64,000 nt of DNA from the NCBI GenBank assembly GCA_028583605.1, contig CM053331.1:32280411-32344410 (forward strand), given 5' to 3'. Position 1 is the stretch's first letter. Each line of letters starts with the position of its first letter. The position numbers and the translations under genes are program-made. Below the pieces are notes generated by a model that did no database searches, was not told where the DNA came from, and saw only the letters and a list, made by a program, of their open reading frames with translations. The stretch is from Dastarcus helophoroides. Taxonomy: Eukaryota > Arthropoda > Insecta > Coleoptera > Bothrideridae. This document shows, piece after piece, positions 12,691-24,871 of this stretch.

Positions 12691-14011
12691 CAAAAATTTC
12701 TACTCTTATTGAAAATCCATTTTTTCCATATTTCAATTTTGTTGGACAATCACTACGATTTCTTAATAAATTCGATTATTTTGAAAATATATTTTTTTAG
12801 TCTCGACATTTTTTACATTTTGGTTTTCAGAATTGTCGACCATTTTTTTAAATATTGACTTATAAAAATCTTCACTTTATCAAAATTTCAATTTTTTAAA
12901 AAATCTTGGTTTTAATTTATTTAAATAATTTTTTTTAGAAATTTCCACCTTTTTCCTAAAGTTTGACATTTACCTGGATATTTCGATCTTTAATTTAAAA
13001 CTATGAAATTGAAATGTTCTTAAAAAAATCGAAAATACGATTATTTTGATTAATTTTTCTTATAATATTCAAGATTTCGATGTTAAATAAATTCATACAA
13101 AAATCCTTCACATTTTGTAATAATTTTTCTAAATTTAAAAAAAAAAATATCGATAATCAAAAAATGTCAAAGTCGACAAAATATAATTAAAATGTATTTA
13201 AATTACAGAAAAATATATTTCGTCGAAATATCAGGTTCGTAAAACAAAAATTTGACACAGAAATGAAAATTTTTAGAAAAAGCTTTAAAATTTCAAAGAA
13301 TTTCGAAATAATTTCTCTTAATTTCTCATTTAAACGTAATTTGGAGATTGAAGTTAAATTTTTTTTGGAAAAATTGAACGTATTTTTAAGATTCTGATTT
13401 CAAATTCCAAAATTTAACCTTAAGTCTGGAAATTTCAGTTTTAAAATAAAATAAAGTCAAAATTTTGGCCTAAATGTCCAAAATTTTGAAAAAAAATAAG
13501 GTTTATGAAATACAATATTTGAAATGAAAGTTGTAATTAAAAATAAATGGAATTTTAATTTCGAAAAAATTGTTTTTTTGGATACCTTAGCCATTTTCAC
13601 AATTGTAATTTTATATCAAAATATCAACTGTCAACTCAAAATTCGAAGAAATAAAAGTTACTGAATATGAAACTAACTCGTCTAGATACAAATTTTCTTG
13701 AATTTTTTTAGTCTAAAGCCAAAGTGTGGAGGCTAAATTCAAAAATACAAAATTTGAAACTAAAAAAATTTATACGTTTTTAGTTTTGAGGTAAAAATTA
13801 AAAATTAATGTCGAAACTCTTTCAATAGTTTAGTTGACATTTCAAGAAAAATATTCGAAATTAAAAAAATTATTTTCCAAATTTCTAGTCCAAAGCAAAA
13901 TAATTTCCGGAATCGTAATCGGAACTTTGAGAAAAAAATTGGACAGCTTCGGTCAGAAAAAAACACTCTGTTAAAAGTAATGAAGACTCTCTAAAGATTG
14001 GATTTAACCTG
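12691..14011. repeat. Decayed satellite, strand bias switching from T-rich to A-rich near 13.0 kb
   Basis: Up to about 13.0 kb the plus strand is T-rich and keeps the block-2 anchor (near 12735). Beyond that, A-runs dominate (AAATTTTGAAAAAAAATAAGG type). No gene. Confidence 0.5.
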
Positions 14012-14230
14012 AAAATTCTGAATTTAAGGTCAAAATTCTGAATTTAAGGTCAAAATTCTGAATTTAAGGTCAAAATTCTGAATTTAAGGTCAAAATTCTG
14101 GATTTAAGGTCAAAATTCTGAATTTAAGGTCACAATTCTGAATTTAAGGTCAAAATTCTGAATTTAAGGTCAAAATTCTGAATTTAAGGTCACAATTCTG
14201 AATTTAAGGTCAAAATTTTGAATCTAAAGT
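14012..14230. repeat. 20-bp tandem repeat, about 10.5 copies
   Basis: The unit AAAATTCTGAATTTAAGGTC is repeated almost perfectly, with occasional A to C or A to G changes and a diverged last unit. The copies touch one another without spacers, so this is a minisatellite and not a CRISPR. Confidence 0.95.
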
Positions 14231-16559
14231 CGAAATTTCTTACAATTTAAAAAATCGGTTTTAAAACCGAAATTTTGAAAAAGTAATTCGGGGAAAATTT
14301 TGAATAAAAGCTTTCGATCTCTAAACAATTTTTTTAATTTAAACTTGATATTTGGCATGCATTCGTGTTTCAGTTCAAATGTGGGGATAAGATTCGAACA
14401 AAAATCTTCCTCTCACAAGCAAATACAACCTTTTGTCAACTGAAGTGAATCTGCGTTACTTTTTCTCTACAGGATTCGTTTTCCTTGAGTTTTTTAGGAA
14501 ATATATTTGCCAACAGTTCGACACGTATGTAGGGAAAATTCTGTAACCGCACATAAATACAAAAGTGCAAATTTAAAATTCAAATATTTATTTATTCCGG
14601 TCTCATTCCGAAAGATACATTCCAAATATATATCACGTTCCTGATCTTTTAAACTTATTCGAGGCGAATTTTCAGCAAGTTAAACTATGTCGTCTCGCCT
14701 TATCCAACGAATAGACTGTGTTTAAGAAGTATACTTTAAAAGCAAAGTTTTTCTTTACTTAAAAAAACCAATTACGAGGAGACAAAAGAGAACAGAATGG
14801 CAAAAGAAACTAAAAAGGCCTCTAACGATTTATACAAACTCGTTTAAAATTACTTGACATTCTCACAGAAATTTGAGTGTTATTGGCCGCTTTTAAACAA
14901 ACGAGAGCGATACGGGACAAAATTAAATAACAAGCCACTCTCCCAAACACAAACTATGATAAATGGTGTATTTCTTTCATCAAAATTATTCCTGTTATCA
15001 TGAAAATAAATTGTTATATCGTTTTTTTTTATGAAACTTGTCTTAAGAGATCAAATGAATGTTCTACTTAAACTATAAAAAAGCACGCCAACTTTATTTT
15101 TATAACTAAAATTCGGTTTACGACCATCCAAAGTATTCTATTACTATTATCCAAAATTTTTATATTCTGCACCATATTTTTCATGGTCTTTGGTTATCTT
15201 CAAAAATTGAAATACAAATCTTGTCCTCTGAAGATCATAGCTTAGCTATCGAAACGCGTTAGGGCAACCTTTGTTGCGTTTTTTAATCCTTCTTGGTTTC
15301 AGGGGATAAGATTTGTATTTCAGTTTCTCACCATATTTTTCTTGATGACCAACATATTCAAATAATCATTAAATGTGGTATTACGTAAGACATTTTTTAT
15401 TCTTTTTAACCTCAACCTACGCAGTTGTCATTAATGTTGTTAAAATAATATTTGGTAAATTAAGTGCATCAGAAAATAATTCAGTTAAATTATTTTCTGG
15501 CAAAAATGATGGTAAATTTTAGGCAGCAATAATATTCACAAAATCAGGTCGTGAAAAAATACCTTTCGCTTCTGATTTTAATCGAGGTACACATATATCT
15601 GGATAAGAAGTTTTGGCTTTGAAAACATTTACTGAAAGTGTAATAGGTGCTGCAAATTGATTGGTAAGGTTATTCAGTCATTAGAACGATATTTAAATAA
15701 GGAGCTATACTTTCAATATTTTATTAATCGATAGTAAACACATGAATATAAAATTGACAAAAATCTGACGTACAGTTCTGGTGTATTTAACTGGACCTTA
15801 GTAAAAAATGTAGCCTTTAAATTAAAAACATTGTTCTAGAAATCTTTAAAATATCCAATCTGTTTTGCACTTTTGTAAAATTAGTAAAATACGTTGAGTA
15901 AATATGATAGACATGGTTCGATTCCCGCGCGGACAAAAGTTTTTCTGCCAAATATTTTGTAACACATTTGTTAAATCTTTGCGTCATTCTTGCCCTTTAA
16001 ATACTTCTTCCACTTCATTGCCTTGCATGAGTTATATTACACATTCTAATTTCGATTTTTGTTACAGATGAGCCCCAAGTGAAGTCAGTCATCTTAAAGA
16101 AAACTAGTGATCGCCTCCCAGTAATATATTAGTGATAACGGATAAATTTATTTTTTATAGTCGTGTCAAACGTCGAAATGCAAATTAGAAAACGTATGAT
16201 ACATTTAGAAATTGTGAATAGCAGATACTGATTTATACCGAGGCCCACCGTTTTCCATGCCTGCCACTGCTATGTTCTCGAAATTTAAAAGCAGTACCGT
16301 AGCCCAGAGCCCTTTGGAATCGAACCCGATCGGACAATATTTCGAAATCGGTAAACAAACCGCGAGTGCCGGCCCTGAACTCGTTTGGAAAATACACGAT
16401 GCGTACAGGAAAAGCGACTACAAGGTGAGCTAAAATTTGGTACTTCAGTTTACAAGTTGAAAATTTCCTCATTTTCTCAAAACAAATGTCAACATTTAAA
16501 AAAAAGGGTAAATTTCGAAAAAATTTCCTTTTAGTTTTCCTCAAAATTTTTAAACCTTG
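14231..16559. other. Single-copy-looking region, no gene recognised
   Basis: Mostly non-repetitive DNA, apart from the fold-back repeat at 15184-15325. The open frame at 16233-16565 (minus, 110 residues) has no domain I recognise and runs into AT-rich repeat. A perfect match to the RNA polymerase III B-box, GGTTCGATTCC, lies at 15915-15925, but I find no partner A-box. Confidence 0.4.
15184..15325 (+). repeat. Fold-back repeat, copy 4
   Basis: The left tip (GGTTATCTTCAAAAATTGAA) is followed after a deletion by the centre, with CTGAAGA at 15228-15234, a hairpin, GAAACGCGTT, and the right arm TTCTTGGTTTCAGGGG. Confidence 0.8.
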
Positions 16560-17105
16560 AATCAAAAATCGAAATTTGGTCTGAATTTGAAATTAATAAA
16601 ATTTTTGAGCTTATGCTCGAGAACTCTAAAAAAGATTAAAATTTCAAAAGGGCCAACTGTTAAAAAAATCAACAATTCTAGAAAATACCAGTTTTGTGTT
16701 TTTCAACGCTCTCCACATTTCAATTTGGTTTGAATTTGAAATTAATTATATTTTAGAGCTTATGCTCGAGAACTCGAGAAAAAAAAGTTGAAATTTCAAG
16801 ATTTTGAAAAAAATAGTTTATATTTCGAAAAAATTTCGGTTTAGTTTTCTTCAAAATTTTTATGTTTTTTTAGAAAATATGTTTAATTAAAATTTATCCT
16901 TTAAATCTCAAAAATTCCAAAGAACTTTTCTAAACCTCGAATTAAAAATCCAAATTTGGTCTGAATTTGAAATTAATTATATTTACGAGCTTATGGTCGA
17001 AAACTCAAGAAAAAAATTTGAAATTTCAAAAGGTCAACTGTTAAAAAAATCAACAATTCTAAAAAATATCAGTTTTGTGTTTTTCTACGCTCTCCACATT
17101 CAAGT
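16560..17105. repeat. Direct repeat, period about 381 bp
   Basis: CAACTGTTAAAAAAATCAAC occurs near 16654 and 17035, and GAGCTTATGCTCGAGAACTC-like phrases near 16607, 16757 and 16987. The AAATTTGGTCTGAATTTG phrase also repeats. This is a short run of a second satellite type. Confidence 0.7.
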
Positions 17106-17191
17106 TTAAATTTTATTAAGGAAAATCAAAATTTGCATAAGACAATTCGACATAAATTGCAGGCTTAAAGTCGCAATATTAGGGAAAAAGT

Positions 17192-17732
17192 CTGAAAACT
17201 GAAAACTGAAAACTGAAAACTGAAAACTGAAAACTGAAAACTGAAAACTGAAAACTGAAAACTGAAAACTGAAAACTGAAAACTGAAAACTGAAAACTGA
17301 AAACTGAAAACTGAAAACTGAAAACTGAAAACTGAAAACTGAAAACTGAAAACTGAAAACTGAAAACTGAAAACTGAAAACTGAAAACTGAAAACTGAAA
17401 ACTGAAAACTGAAAACTGAAAACTGAAAACTGAAAACTGAAAACTGAAAACTGAAAACTGAAAACTGAAAACTGAAAACTGAAAACTGAAAACTGAAAAC
17501 TGAAAACTGAAAACTGAAAACTGAAAACTGAAAACTGAAAACTGAAAACTGAAAACTGAAAACTGAAAACTGAAAACTGAAAACTGAAAACTGAAAACTG
17601 AAAACTGAAAACTGAAAACTGAAAACTGAAAACTGAAAACTGAAACTGAAAACTGAAAACTGAACACTGAACACTGAAAAGTGAAAAGTGAAAAGTGAAA
17701 AGTAAAAAGTGAAAAGTGAAAACTGAAAACTG
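17192..17732. repeat. Heptamer tandem array, CTGAAAA type (about 77 copies)
   Basis: A nearly perfect CTGAAAA array on the plus strand. Variants (CTGAACA, GTGAAAA) occur only at its right edge. Open frames on the minus strand (17106-17753 and overlaps) are repeat artefacts. Confidence 0.97.
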
Positions 17733-18480
17733 ATTTTTTTTGAAAATCCCCACTCTAAACTCTCATTTTTTTTTAAATTTGGTACACGACCCTAAAATAT
17801 TTAATTTTTTTTAAAATATCGAGTTTTCCCGAGTTTTGACATTTATTTTTAACTTTTTTGACGTTTTGAACTACTTATCAATATTTCGTCTTTTTTAGAA
17901 ATGTTAAAGATTTTCATTACTTTGACCTTTATCAAAATATTGACTTTTTCTGCTAATTTTTTACGAAAATGTCCACATTTTCCAAAATTTAGATTTCTTA
18001 GGAAATCTTCGAATATTTTAAAAATTGGACCTTTTGCTTTGGCTCTTTAAGGGCCAAATGCTGTAATTTTTGAACTTTTTGGCTATTTTAAAAATTTTGA
18101 CTTCTTCAAATTGAAAATCTTCGAAATAATTTGAAACGTTATCATTTTTAAAATTTTGACATTTTTCAAAAATTTTAATTTTTCTAAATTTTAATTTTGC
18201 TTGACAACCACTACGGTTCTTAAAAAAATTCGATTATTTTAAAAATTTTGATCTTTTCAAGTTTCGAAATTTTTTTTAATTTTGTTTTTTTTCGAATTTG
18301 ATCTTTGAAATTTTGAGTTTTTCAAAAACTTGGGCAACTTTTCAAAATTTAAAATTTTTTTTAAACATTTCGACTTTCTTCTTCAACTTTTACTTTTTTT
18401 CAAATTTTCGCTTTTTTTAAGTCTCCTTTTTTTAAATTTCAATCATGTTTAAAAACCCTTATGGTTCCATAATAATTTTA
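17733..18480. repeat. Satellite block 3, same family as block 2
   Basis: Contains the block-2 anchors (GGTACACGACCCTAAAAT near 17780; CAACCACTACGGTTC near 18200). It lies directly against the heptamer array, as block 1 lies against the first array. Confidence 0.6.
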
Positions 18481-19176
18481 ACTAAAATCAAAATTTTGGC
18501 TTCAAAACTGAAGCTTTGAAAGAAAAATTACCAAATTTGTGAGTACCTTTTTTATGCACATTTAATAACTTATCGAAATTTTGGCTCAATTTCCATATTT
18601 TCAAATCTTCAAATGTCGACTTTAGATTGGAAATCGTAAGACACTTTTGTAGAAATACCAAAGTTTTACGAATCATTACATTCAATTTTGAAAATGTTGA
18701 TGACGTAACATTTTGACATTAAACTTCAAATTTCGAACATAATTTTTGACGATTCAATTTTCATCTTTCTGCTGAAAATTTGACTTTAAACATGAATTTC
18801 GGATTTTCACTTCAAAATATACAGAAAATAATTATAAATTCCACGTCCAATGTTCCATTTTTGAGGCAAAAGTGGTAATTTATAACTTTGTTTTTTTTTG
18901 AAAAATTTTGATTTCAAGTCGTCAAGTTTTAAGAAAAACTTTGGAAATTTCAATGGTTTTCTTCGAGATGTCCATCTTTTCCGTAAATATGTTTTCTGAT
19001 ATTTTAAGATTCTGAGTCTTTTTTCGCAATTTTTACGTTAAAAAAAGAAAAGTGTCAAGCAAATTTTTACAACCGACAACTCAAAAGTCGAAAACTTCGT
19101 AATACAACACGTTTGTGTAAAAATTTTAATTTTCCGTTATCTTTTTTTTTATTATTTTTTTTTTCTTTTTTTTCGG
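18481..19176. other. AT-rich intergenic DNA, no gene
   Basis: AT-rich sequence of uncertain origin. One minus-strand open frame (18488-18685) has no recognisable feature. Confidence 0.35.
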
Positions 19177-19334
19177 TGGAATGGACTGGTCCTTGGTTAT
19201 CTTTAAAAGTTGAAAAACAACCCTATCCCCTGAAACCAAGAAACATTATAAAACACGACAAACGTTTAGAGCAACCTTTGTTGGCTTTTTTTAATCTTTC
19301 TTGGTTTCAGGGGACAAAATTTATTTTTCAATTT
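19177..19334 (+). repeat. Fold-back repeat, copy 5
   Basis: Both arms are present (TGGAATGGACTGGTCC left tip, CCCCTGAAACCAAGAAAC, then TTTCTTGGTTTCAGGGGAC), but the central hairpin is deleted. The arms now meet at CGTTTAGAGCAACC. Confidence 0.85.
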
Positions 19335-19857
19335 CCGTTATCTTTCTCAAACGTAAGATCATATTTAATTTTATTGCCTAAAAGGGCGTGAAAAAGTAAA
19401 CGCATTTAATTAACACCAACTGTAGGAACGACTGGTTAAAGTCAATTACTTTCATCTAACAATGGCTATTAGACGAATAATGGAGATAAGTCGTTAGCAC
19501 AATGTTGGAACTATATCGTGGGACCTATCTCTCCGATCCGAATTAACCGAAGACCTAAATGTGTTTGAAAGCCAGAGATATGTAATTAATTTACCAAGCA
19601 AATCCATTTAGCAGACGTCCTTTACTGCTAATGTTAGCGGCCTGAGATGTATCGACACCCAAGTCTAATCAAATGAATTGATGGATTCTGAGAATTACCT
19701 GAGCGCTCGCTATATTGTTAATCGTCCAATGAAACGATCGGACGTGGTACTTGATGTGTGTAACCAACTTAATTATCACTAACGTGTTACGTTTTTTCGC
19801 TTAAAAGCCCTTTAAATTAACTCAAAAACTGTAATATATGCATCTCGATCTAAAAAT
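19335..19857. other. Single-copy-looking island, no gene recognised
   Basis: Balanced sequence with no open frame of note. It could be conserved non-coding DNA or intron, but nothing here decides that. Confidence 0.35.
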
Positions 19858-20540
19858 CGAAAACTGAAAACTGAAAACTGAAAACTGAAAACTGAAAACT
19901 GAAAACTGAAAACTGAAAACTGAAAACTGAAAACTGAAAACTGAAAACTGAAAACTGAAAACTGAAAACTGAAAACTGAAAACTGAAAACTGAAAACTGA
20001 AAACTGAAAACTGAAAACTGAAAACTGAAAACTGAAAACTGAAAACTGAAAACTGAAAACTGAAAACTGAAAACTGAAAACTGAAAACTGAAAACTGAAA
20101 ACTGAAAACTGAAAACTGAAAACTGAAAACTGAAAACTGAAAACTGAAAACTGAAAACTGAAAACTGAAAACTGAAAACTGAAAACTGAAAACTGAAAAC
20201 TGAAAACTGAAAACTGAAAACTGAAAACTGAAAACTGAAAACTGAAAACTGAAAACTGAAAACTGAAAACTGAAAACTGAAAACTGAAAACTGAAAACTG
20301 AAAACTGAAAACTGAACACTGAACACTGAACACTAAACACTGAACACTGAACACTGAACACTGAACATTGAACACTGAACACTGAACACTGAACACTGAA
20401 CACTGAACACTGAACATTGAACACTGAACACTGAACACTGAACTCTGAACACTAAACCACATTGAAAACTAAACACTGAACATTGAACACTGAAAACTGA
20501 GCACTGAACATTGAACATTGAACACTGAACACTAAAAACT
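19858..20540. repeat. Heptamer tandem array, CTGAAAA then CTGAACA (about 97 copies)
   Basis: About 450 bp of homogeneous CTGAAAA is followed by about 220 bp of CTGAACA with scattered variants. It has the same unit, orientation and right-edge variant as the array at 17192-17732. Its reading frames are artefacts. Confidence 0.97.
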
Positions 20541-21439
20541 TAGCTTCAAAAGTAAACTTGAACGACTACAAAAGCCAATCAAAATTAATGCACTACCCTT
20601 TAAATGTTCATTTTGCTAATAGAAAATTTCAGGGCGAATGTGATTGCTTCTAAGAGTCCATTTGTTAATAACTGATGCCAGAGCAGTGAAACACAAACAA
20701 TAGAGCTGCTGAACACAACAACTTTTTGCGTTCCTGAATTTTTATATCGTATATTGATAGTCCCCTCGTTTGTTATGAATTACAACAATGTATGAAAACA
20801 GGAGTAGGGAAAATACGAAATTCCTCGGATATGGATTAAAAAGTGTAAATTCCATATTGATACGCGGCCAACACCTACGAACTTTCAACAGGTTGTATTG
20901 ACATTGTTAAAGCTTTGTGTGTTCTCTCTATTTAGGTCAACAAACTTTTATACACTCAAACAGACAAATCAATAGAGTCCATCGAAAATAAATAACACTT
21001 CATATTGCAAACTGTTGTCTGTGACGCTTCTTTCAAATAATAAAAAGCACAATTAATCATAAAGTAATAAAACGGAATCTTGCATGTTTTATTTGAAAAT
21101 TCATTCGGTCGAATCGAATATTGAATATTTCAGGCGCTTCAGAGCCACGTTTAATTAAAAGGGGTCAACTGTTTGAACAAGCTATTAAAATATTTTCGAT
21201 TTGTAGCCGAGTTAATGAAGTGGAAAAATCATCAAATCTTCTAAACATAAAAATTTCGATTTGATATATTTTTTTAGATGCATCAAAAGCTATCAACTCT
21301 GTGATATATGCATGTTTCAGCTAAAATCATTTTCTCGCACAATACAATCCCACCACATACTTTTGTCTGCTTTAAATTCGAAACTAAACATATTGAAACT
21401 CTTTAATAAATGACTCACCGAAGTGAATAAGGAATTTAT
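20541..21439. other. Single-copy-looking island, no gene recognised
   Basis: About 0.9 kb of non-repetitive sequence with no long open frame and no recognisable RNA gene. Confidence 0.4.
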
Positions 21440-21688
21440 AAAAACTAAAAACTAAAAGCTGACTGCTGAATGTTTAATGCTGAAATGTGAAAACTGAAAA
21501 CTGAAAACTGAAAACTGAAAACTGAAAACTGAAAACTGAAAACTGAAAACTGAAAACTGAAAACTGAAAACTGAAAACTGAAAAGTGAAAACTGAAAACT
21601 GAAAAGTGAAAACTGAAAACTGAAAACTGAAAACTGAAACCTGAAACCTGAAACCTGAAAACTGAAAACTGAAAACCGAAAACCGAAT

Positions 21689-21779
<91 letters not shown>

Positions 21780-22142
21780 ACTGAAAACTGAAAACTGAAA
21801 ACTGAAAGCTGAAAACTGAAAACTGAGAAACGAAAACCGAAAACCGAAAACCGAAAACTGAAAACTGAAAATTGACAACTGAAAACTGAAAACTGAAAAC
21901 TGAAAACTGAAAACTGAAAACTGAAAACTGAAAACTGAAAACTGAAAACTGAAAACTGAAAACTGAAAACTGAAAACTGAAAACTGAAAACTGAAAACTG
22001 AAAACTGAAAACTGAAAACTGAAAACTGAAAACTGAAAACTGAAAACTGAAAACTGAAAACTGAAAACTGAAAACTGAAAACTGAAAACTGAAAACTAAA
22101 AACTGAAAACTGATAACTGACAACTTAAAACTGAAAACTGAT
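21440..22142. repeat. Heptamer tandem array, CTGAAAA with a CCGAAAA domain (about 100 copies)
   Basis: CTGAAAA units flank a central domain of CCGAAAA and CTGAAAC variants (about 21640-21860). The variants therefore sit in the middle here, unlike the two neighbouring arrays where they sit at the right edge. Confidence 0.97.
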
Positions 22143-23090
22143 TCACTGGGGACAGTTAAGGGTTATAAAAAAATCCTAAAATTTTAGATGATTTTCCCTG
22201 TGCCAAACTCGAAGAAAGATGTCCCATAAAAAATATAGATCTAATGCGGCATCAAGAGATAATATTAAACATGTTTCCTAAGCAGAATTCTGTATCTACT
22301 TCTTTAATCTTTTTTGCCTCTCTTTACTCGAGATTTAAGTAAGCCGAGCGTCGTCAAGAGCTTACATAATACGTAATCCGTTTTGGATAAGGGTGCAGTT
22401 GAATCCTTTGCTCATTTTTTAAATACATCAACATAAAAGAAACCCCATGCTGCTGTGATTAAAGCGCACGGGGATATAAAAGCGTTTAACAGGAAATGAA
22501 CAATATGAAGAATGGCGGCACAAAGCGGCATATGGAAATTGCTCGCTTAAGTAAGGCAGATGGAAATGTATTGTAAATAAAGTACATAATGCACATCCGG
22601 TAAATTAAAATTAGCTTTCCTTTTAAACGCGCAACTTCCCGTTGAGGCTGAAACACGCGTTCAATAAATTAACGAAATATCTTTTGTTACGAAGGCTGAA
22701 ACTTCCAATTTTGGCGAATGCGCCAGTTGTTTTCATGAAAATGGAAAACTTTTGCTGCTTACTATAACAGCTAACGCTGAAAGTACATCATTTGCATTTA
22801 TAATTAACAACTTACTTCTTCGCAACTTTCAATTAACAAAATCCCTGAATTTCTCTATTTAGAATGGTTAAGTGGAAATTGAGCTCTAAAACTAGAAGAA
22901 GAAACTCTAGAAAAGTTTTTGTTTATTATTGCATTAGTGAGGTTCATTGGAAAATACCATGTAAAACGGTATCAATGAGAATTCTCATAAATAATGCAGT
23001 TTTCTAATTAGAGCTATTTAGTTAAAAAAAAACAGAATATAAAAAATGCCACCAAAACACATTTTGTTGTATTTAATATGGGGATAGTAG
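22143..23090. other. Single-copy-looking island, no gene recognised
   Basis: Non-repetitive sequence without a convincing open frame. It ends where the A-rich satellite begins. Confidence 0.4.
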
Positions 23091-24430
23091 TTTGGAAAAA
23101 AGTCAAAATTTTAAAAAATTACGGTTTAAAAGGACAGTTTTTTTAAAGAAAGAAAAAACCAAAGTTTTTAAAAAGTTAAATTTACAAAAATTCATAATTT
23201 CAACAAAAAGTAAAATTTTTTTAGAAAGTCGAATTTTTTTAAAGAAGTCGAAATTTTCAAAAAAGTCGAAATGTTCAAAACGAAGAAACTTTGAAAATGG
23301 TTTGAAAACTTTGAAACTTTTAAAAAAAGACCGGGAAGCTTGGCTATCGAAACGCATTAGAGCAACCTTTGTTATGTTTTTTAATCTTTCTTGGTTTCAG
23401 GGGACAAGATTTGTTTTTCAATTTTTGAAAAAATAGTTGAAGTTTTAAAAAACGTTCAAATTCTCAAAAAAGCAACCTGGAAAACAAGTTGACATTTCGA
23501 TGATAAAATCAATAAAATTATTAAGTGGAACTTTTGAAAACAAGTCAAAAATTTCAAAAAAGTCAAAATTTTGAAAATGCAACTTTTCAAAAAGTCAAAA
23601 TTTTCAAAAAAGTCGAATTTTTTAAATAAGAGTCAAAATTATATAAAAATTAAAGATTGGAGAAAAGGTCGAAATTTTCGAAGGTCAAAACTTCGAGTAA
23701 TAGTGAAAACAATGGTCGAAATTTTCAAAAAAAGTGAAACTTTTGCGAAAATATTCATGATTTAGAAAAACTGAATTCCAAGATAATCGGATTTACAAAA
23801 AAAGTTAAAATTAAAAAGAAAGTAAAAAACTGAGCAAAATTCGGAGCTTTTTCATTTCGCAATTTTGAATTCTATTGGTAAATCTGGAAATTTTTCCGAT
23901 ACTTGAGTTATTTTTAAAAGTTTTTCAATTTTTTAGTTATATTTCAAAATTATGATCTTTTTCCAAAATTTTCTTTCCTATTAAAAATTCAGTCTTTTTT
24001 TCTCTTTTAACTTGAAAATGTCAACCTTTTGTTAATCTGACTCTTACAATTACACTTTTTTAAAAACCTCAGTTATTTTAAAAAATTCAAAATTTTCGAA
24101 ATTTTTACAATGAAATCGAAATTTTCAAAACAGGTTGAAATTGTTTAAAAATATTGACTTTTGATAAAAGTGAAATTTTTCAAAAAAAGTCAGGATTTAA
24201 AAAAAAGTATGTCGACATATTCAAAAGAGGTCGAAATTTGTAAAATATTTTCGAGAAAAGTTAAAATTTTGAAACAATGTAAAAGTTTTTAGGAATATCG
24301 CAATTATAAAAAGGCTCAAAATGTTCAAAAAATCTAAAAATTTGAAAAATCTTAGTTTTGAACAAAGTCGAAATTTACAAAAAAATCGACTATTGAAAAT
24401 TTTAGTCAAAATGAAAATTGTAGATATAAA
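23091..24430. repeat. Decayed satellite in inverted orientation (A-rich on plus)
   Basis: Runs of AAAAAAGTCGAAATTTTCAA type, which are the complement of the TTGAAAATTTCGACTTTTTT phrases in blocks 1 and 2. The block looks like the same class of satellite lying in the opposite orientation. Confidence 0.55.
23335..23426 (+). repeat. Fold-back repeat, copy 6 (right half)
   Basis: Half of the central hairpin (GAAGCTTGGCTATC), then GAAACGCATTAGAGCAACC and the TTTCTTGGTTTCAGGGGAC arm. The left arm is missing. Confidence 0.8.
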
Positions 24431-24871
24431 CCTAGGACAAAAGTAAAATAGATTTTTTCTTTTTCTGCTGATTCCCCCGCCCTCAACTATCCGGCGGAGG
24501 GTCCCGAGGGGACAATTTGGAAATAGAACACACTTAAGTCCTTAATATGCAATACATAAAATGTAGGGGGCTTGGACCTCATAATTGCCCCCAAAAATTC
24601 TCTTAGGGCTGACATTGAGAAGAAAGATATAAAAAACTTCAATCCAAAATTTTTAGTTCCTACTTACAATTCAAATTTCAGAGTCGAATTTTTTGACTGG
24701 AGTAAAAATTAAGCCAAAAATTTGAAAAATCAGAAATTTTGAAAAAAGCTGAATATTTCGATCTTTTTTTGCAAATGTCCCTGATTTTTTAATTTTTTAT
24801 CAAAATTGGAACATTAAATAAATAACGGGTTATTTTTTCTATTTTATTTAAACTTCATTTTTACTTTGAAA
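24431..24871. other. Intergenic DNA with a G/C-rich patch
   Basis: A conspicuous G/C-rich stretch at about 24470-24515 (ATTCCCCCGCCCTC, CGGCGGAGGGTCCCGAGGGG) stands out from its AT-rich surroundings and may be an old transposon end. No gene. Confidence 0.35.

Noticed and set aside
14012..14230. Regular 20-bp repeat considered as a CRISPR
   Set aside because: Units touch without spacers and the genome is animal.
17106..17753. Minus-strand frames rich in Phe/Gln/Ser/Val, also at 19812-20518 and 21452-22123
   Set aside because: The same artefact from the CTGAAAA heptamer arrays.
17192..22142. Heptamer arrays considered as interstitial telomere
   Set aside because: CTGAAAA and AAAATTC do not match known insect (TTAGG, TCAGG) or other telomere units.
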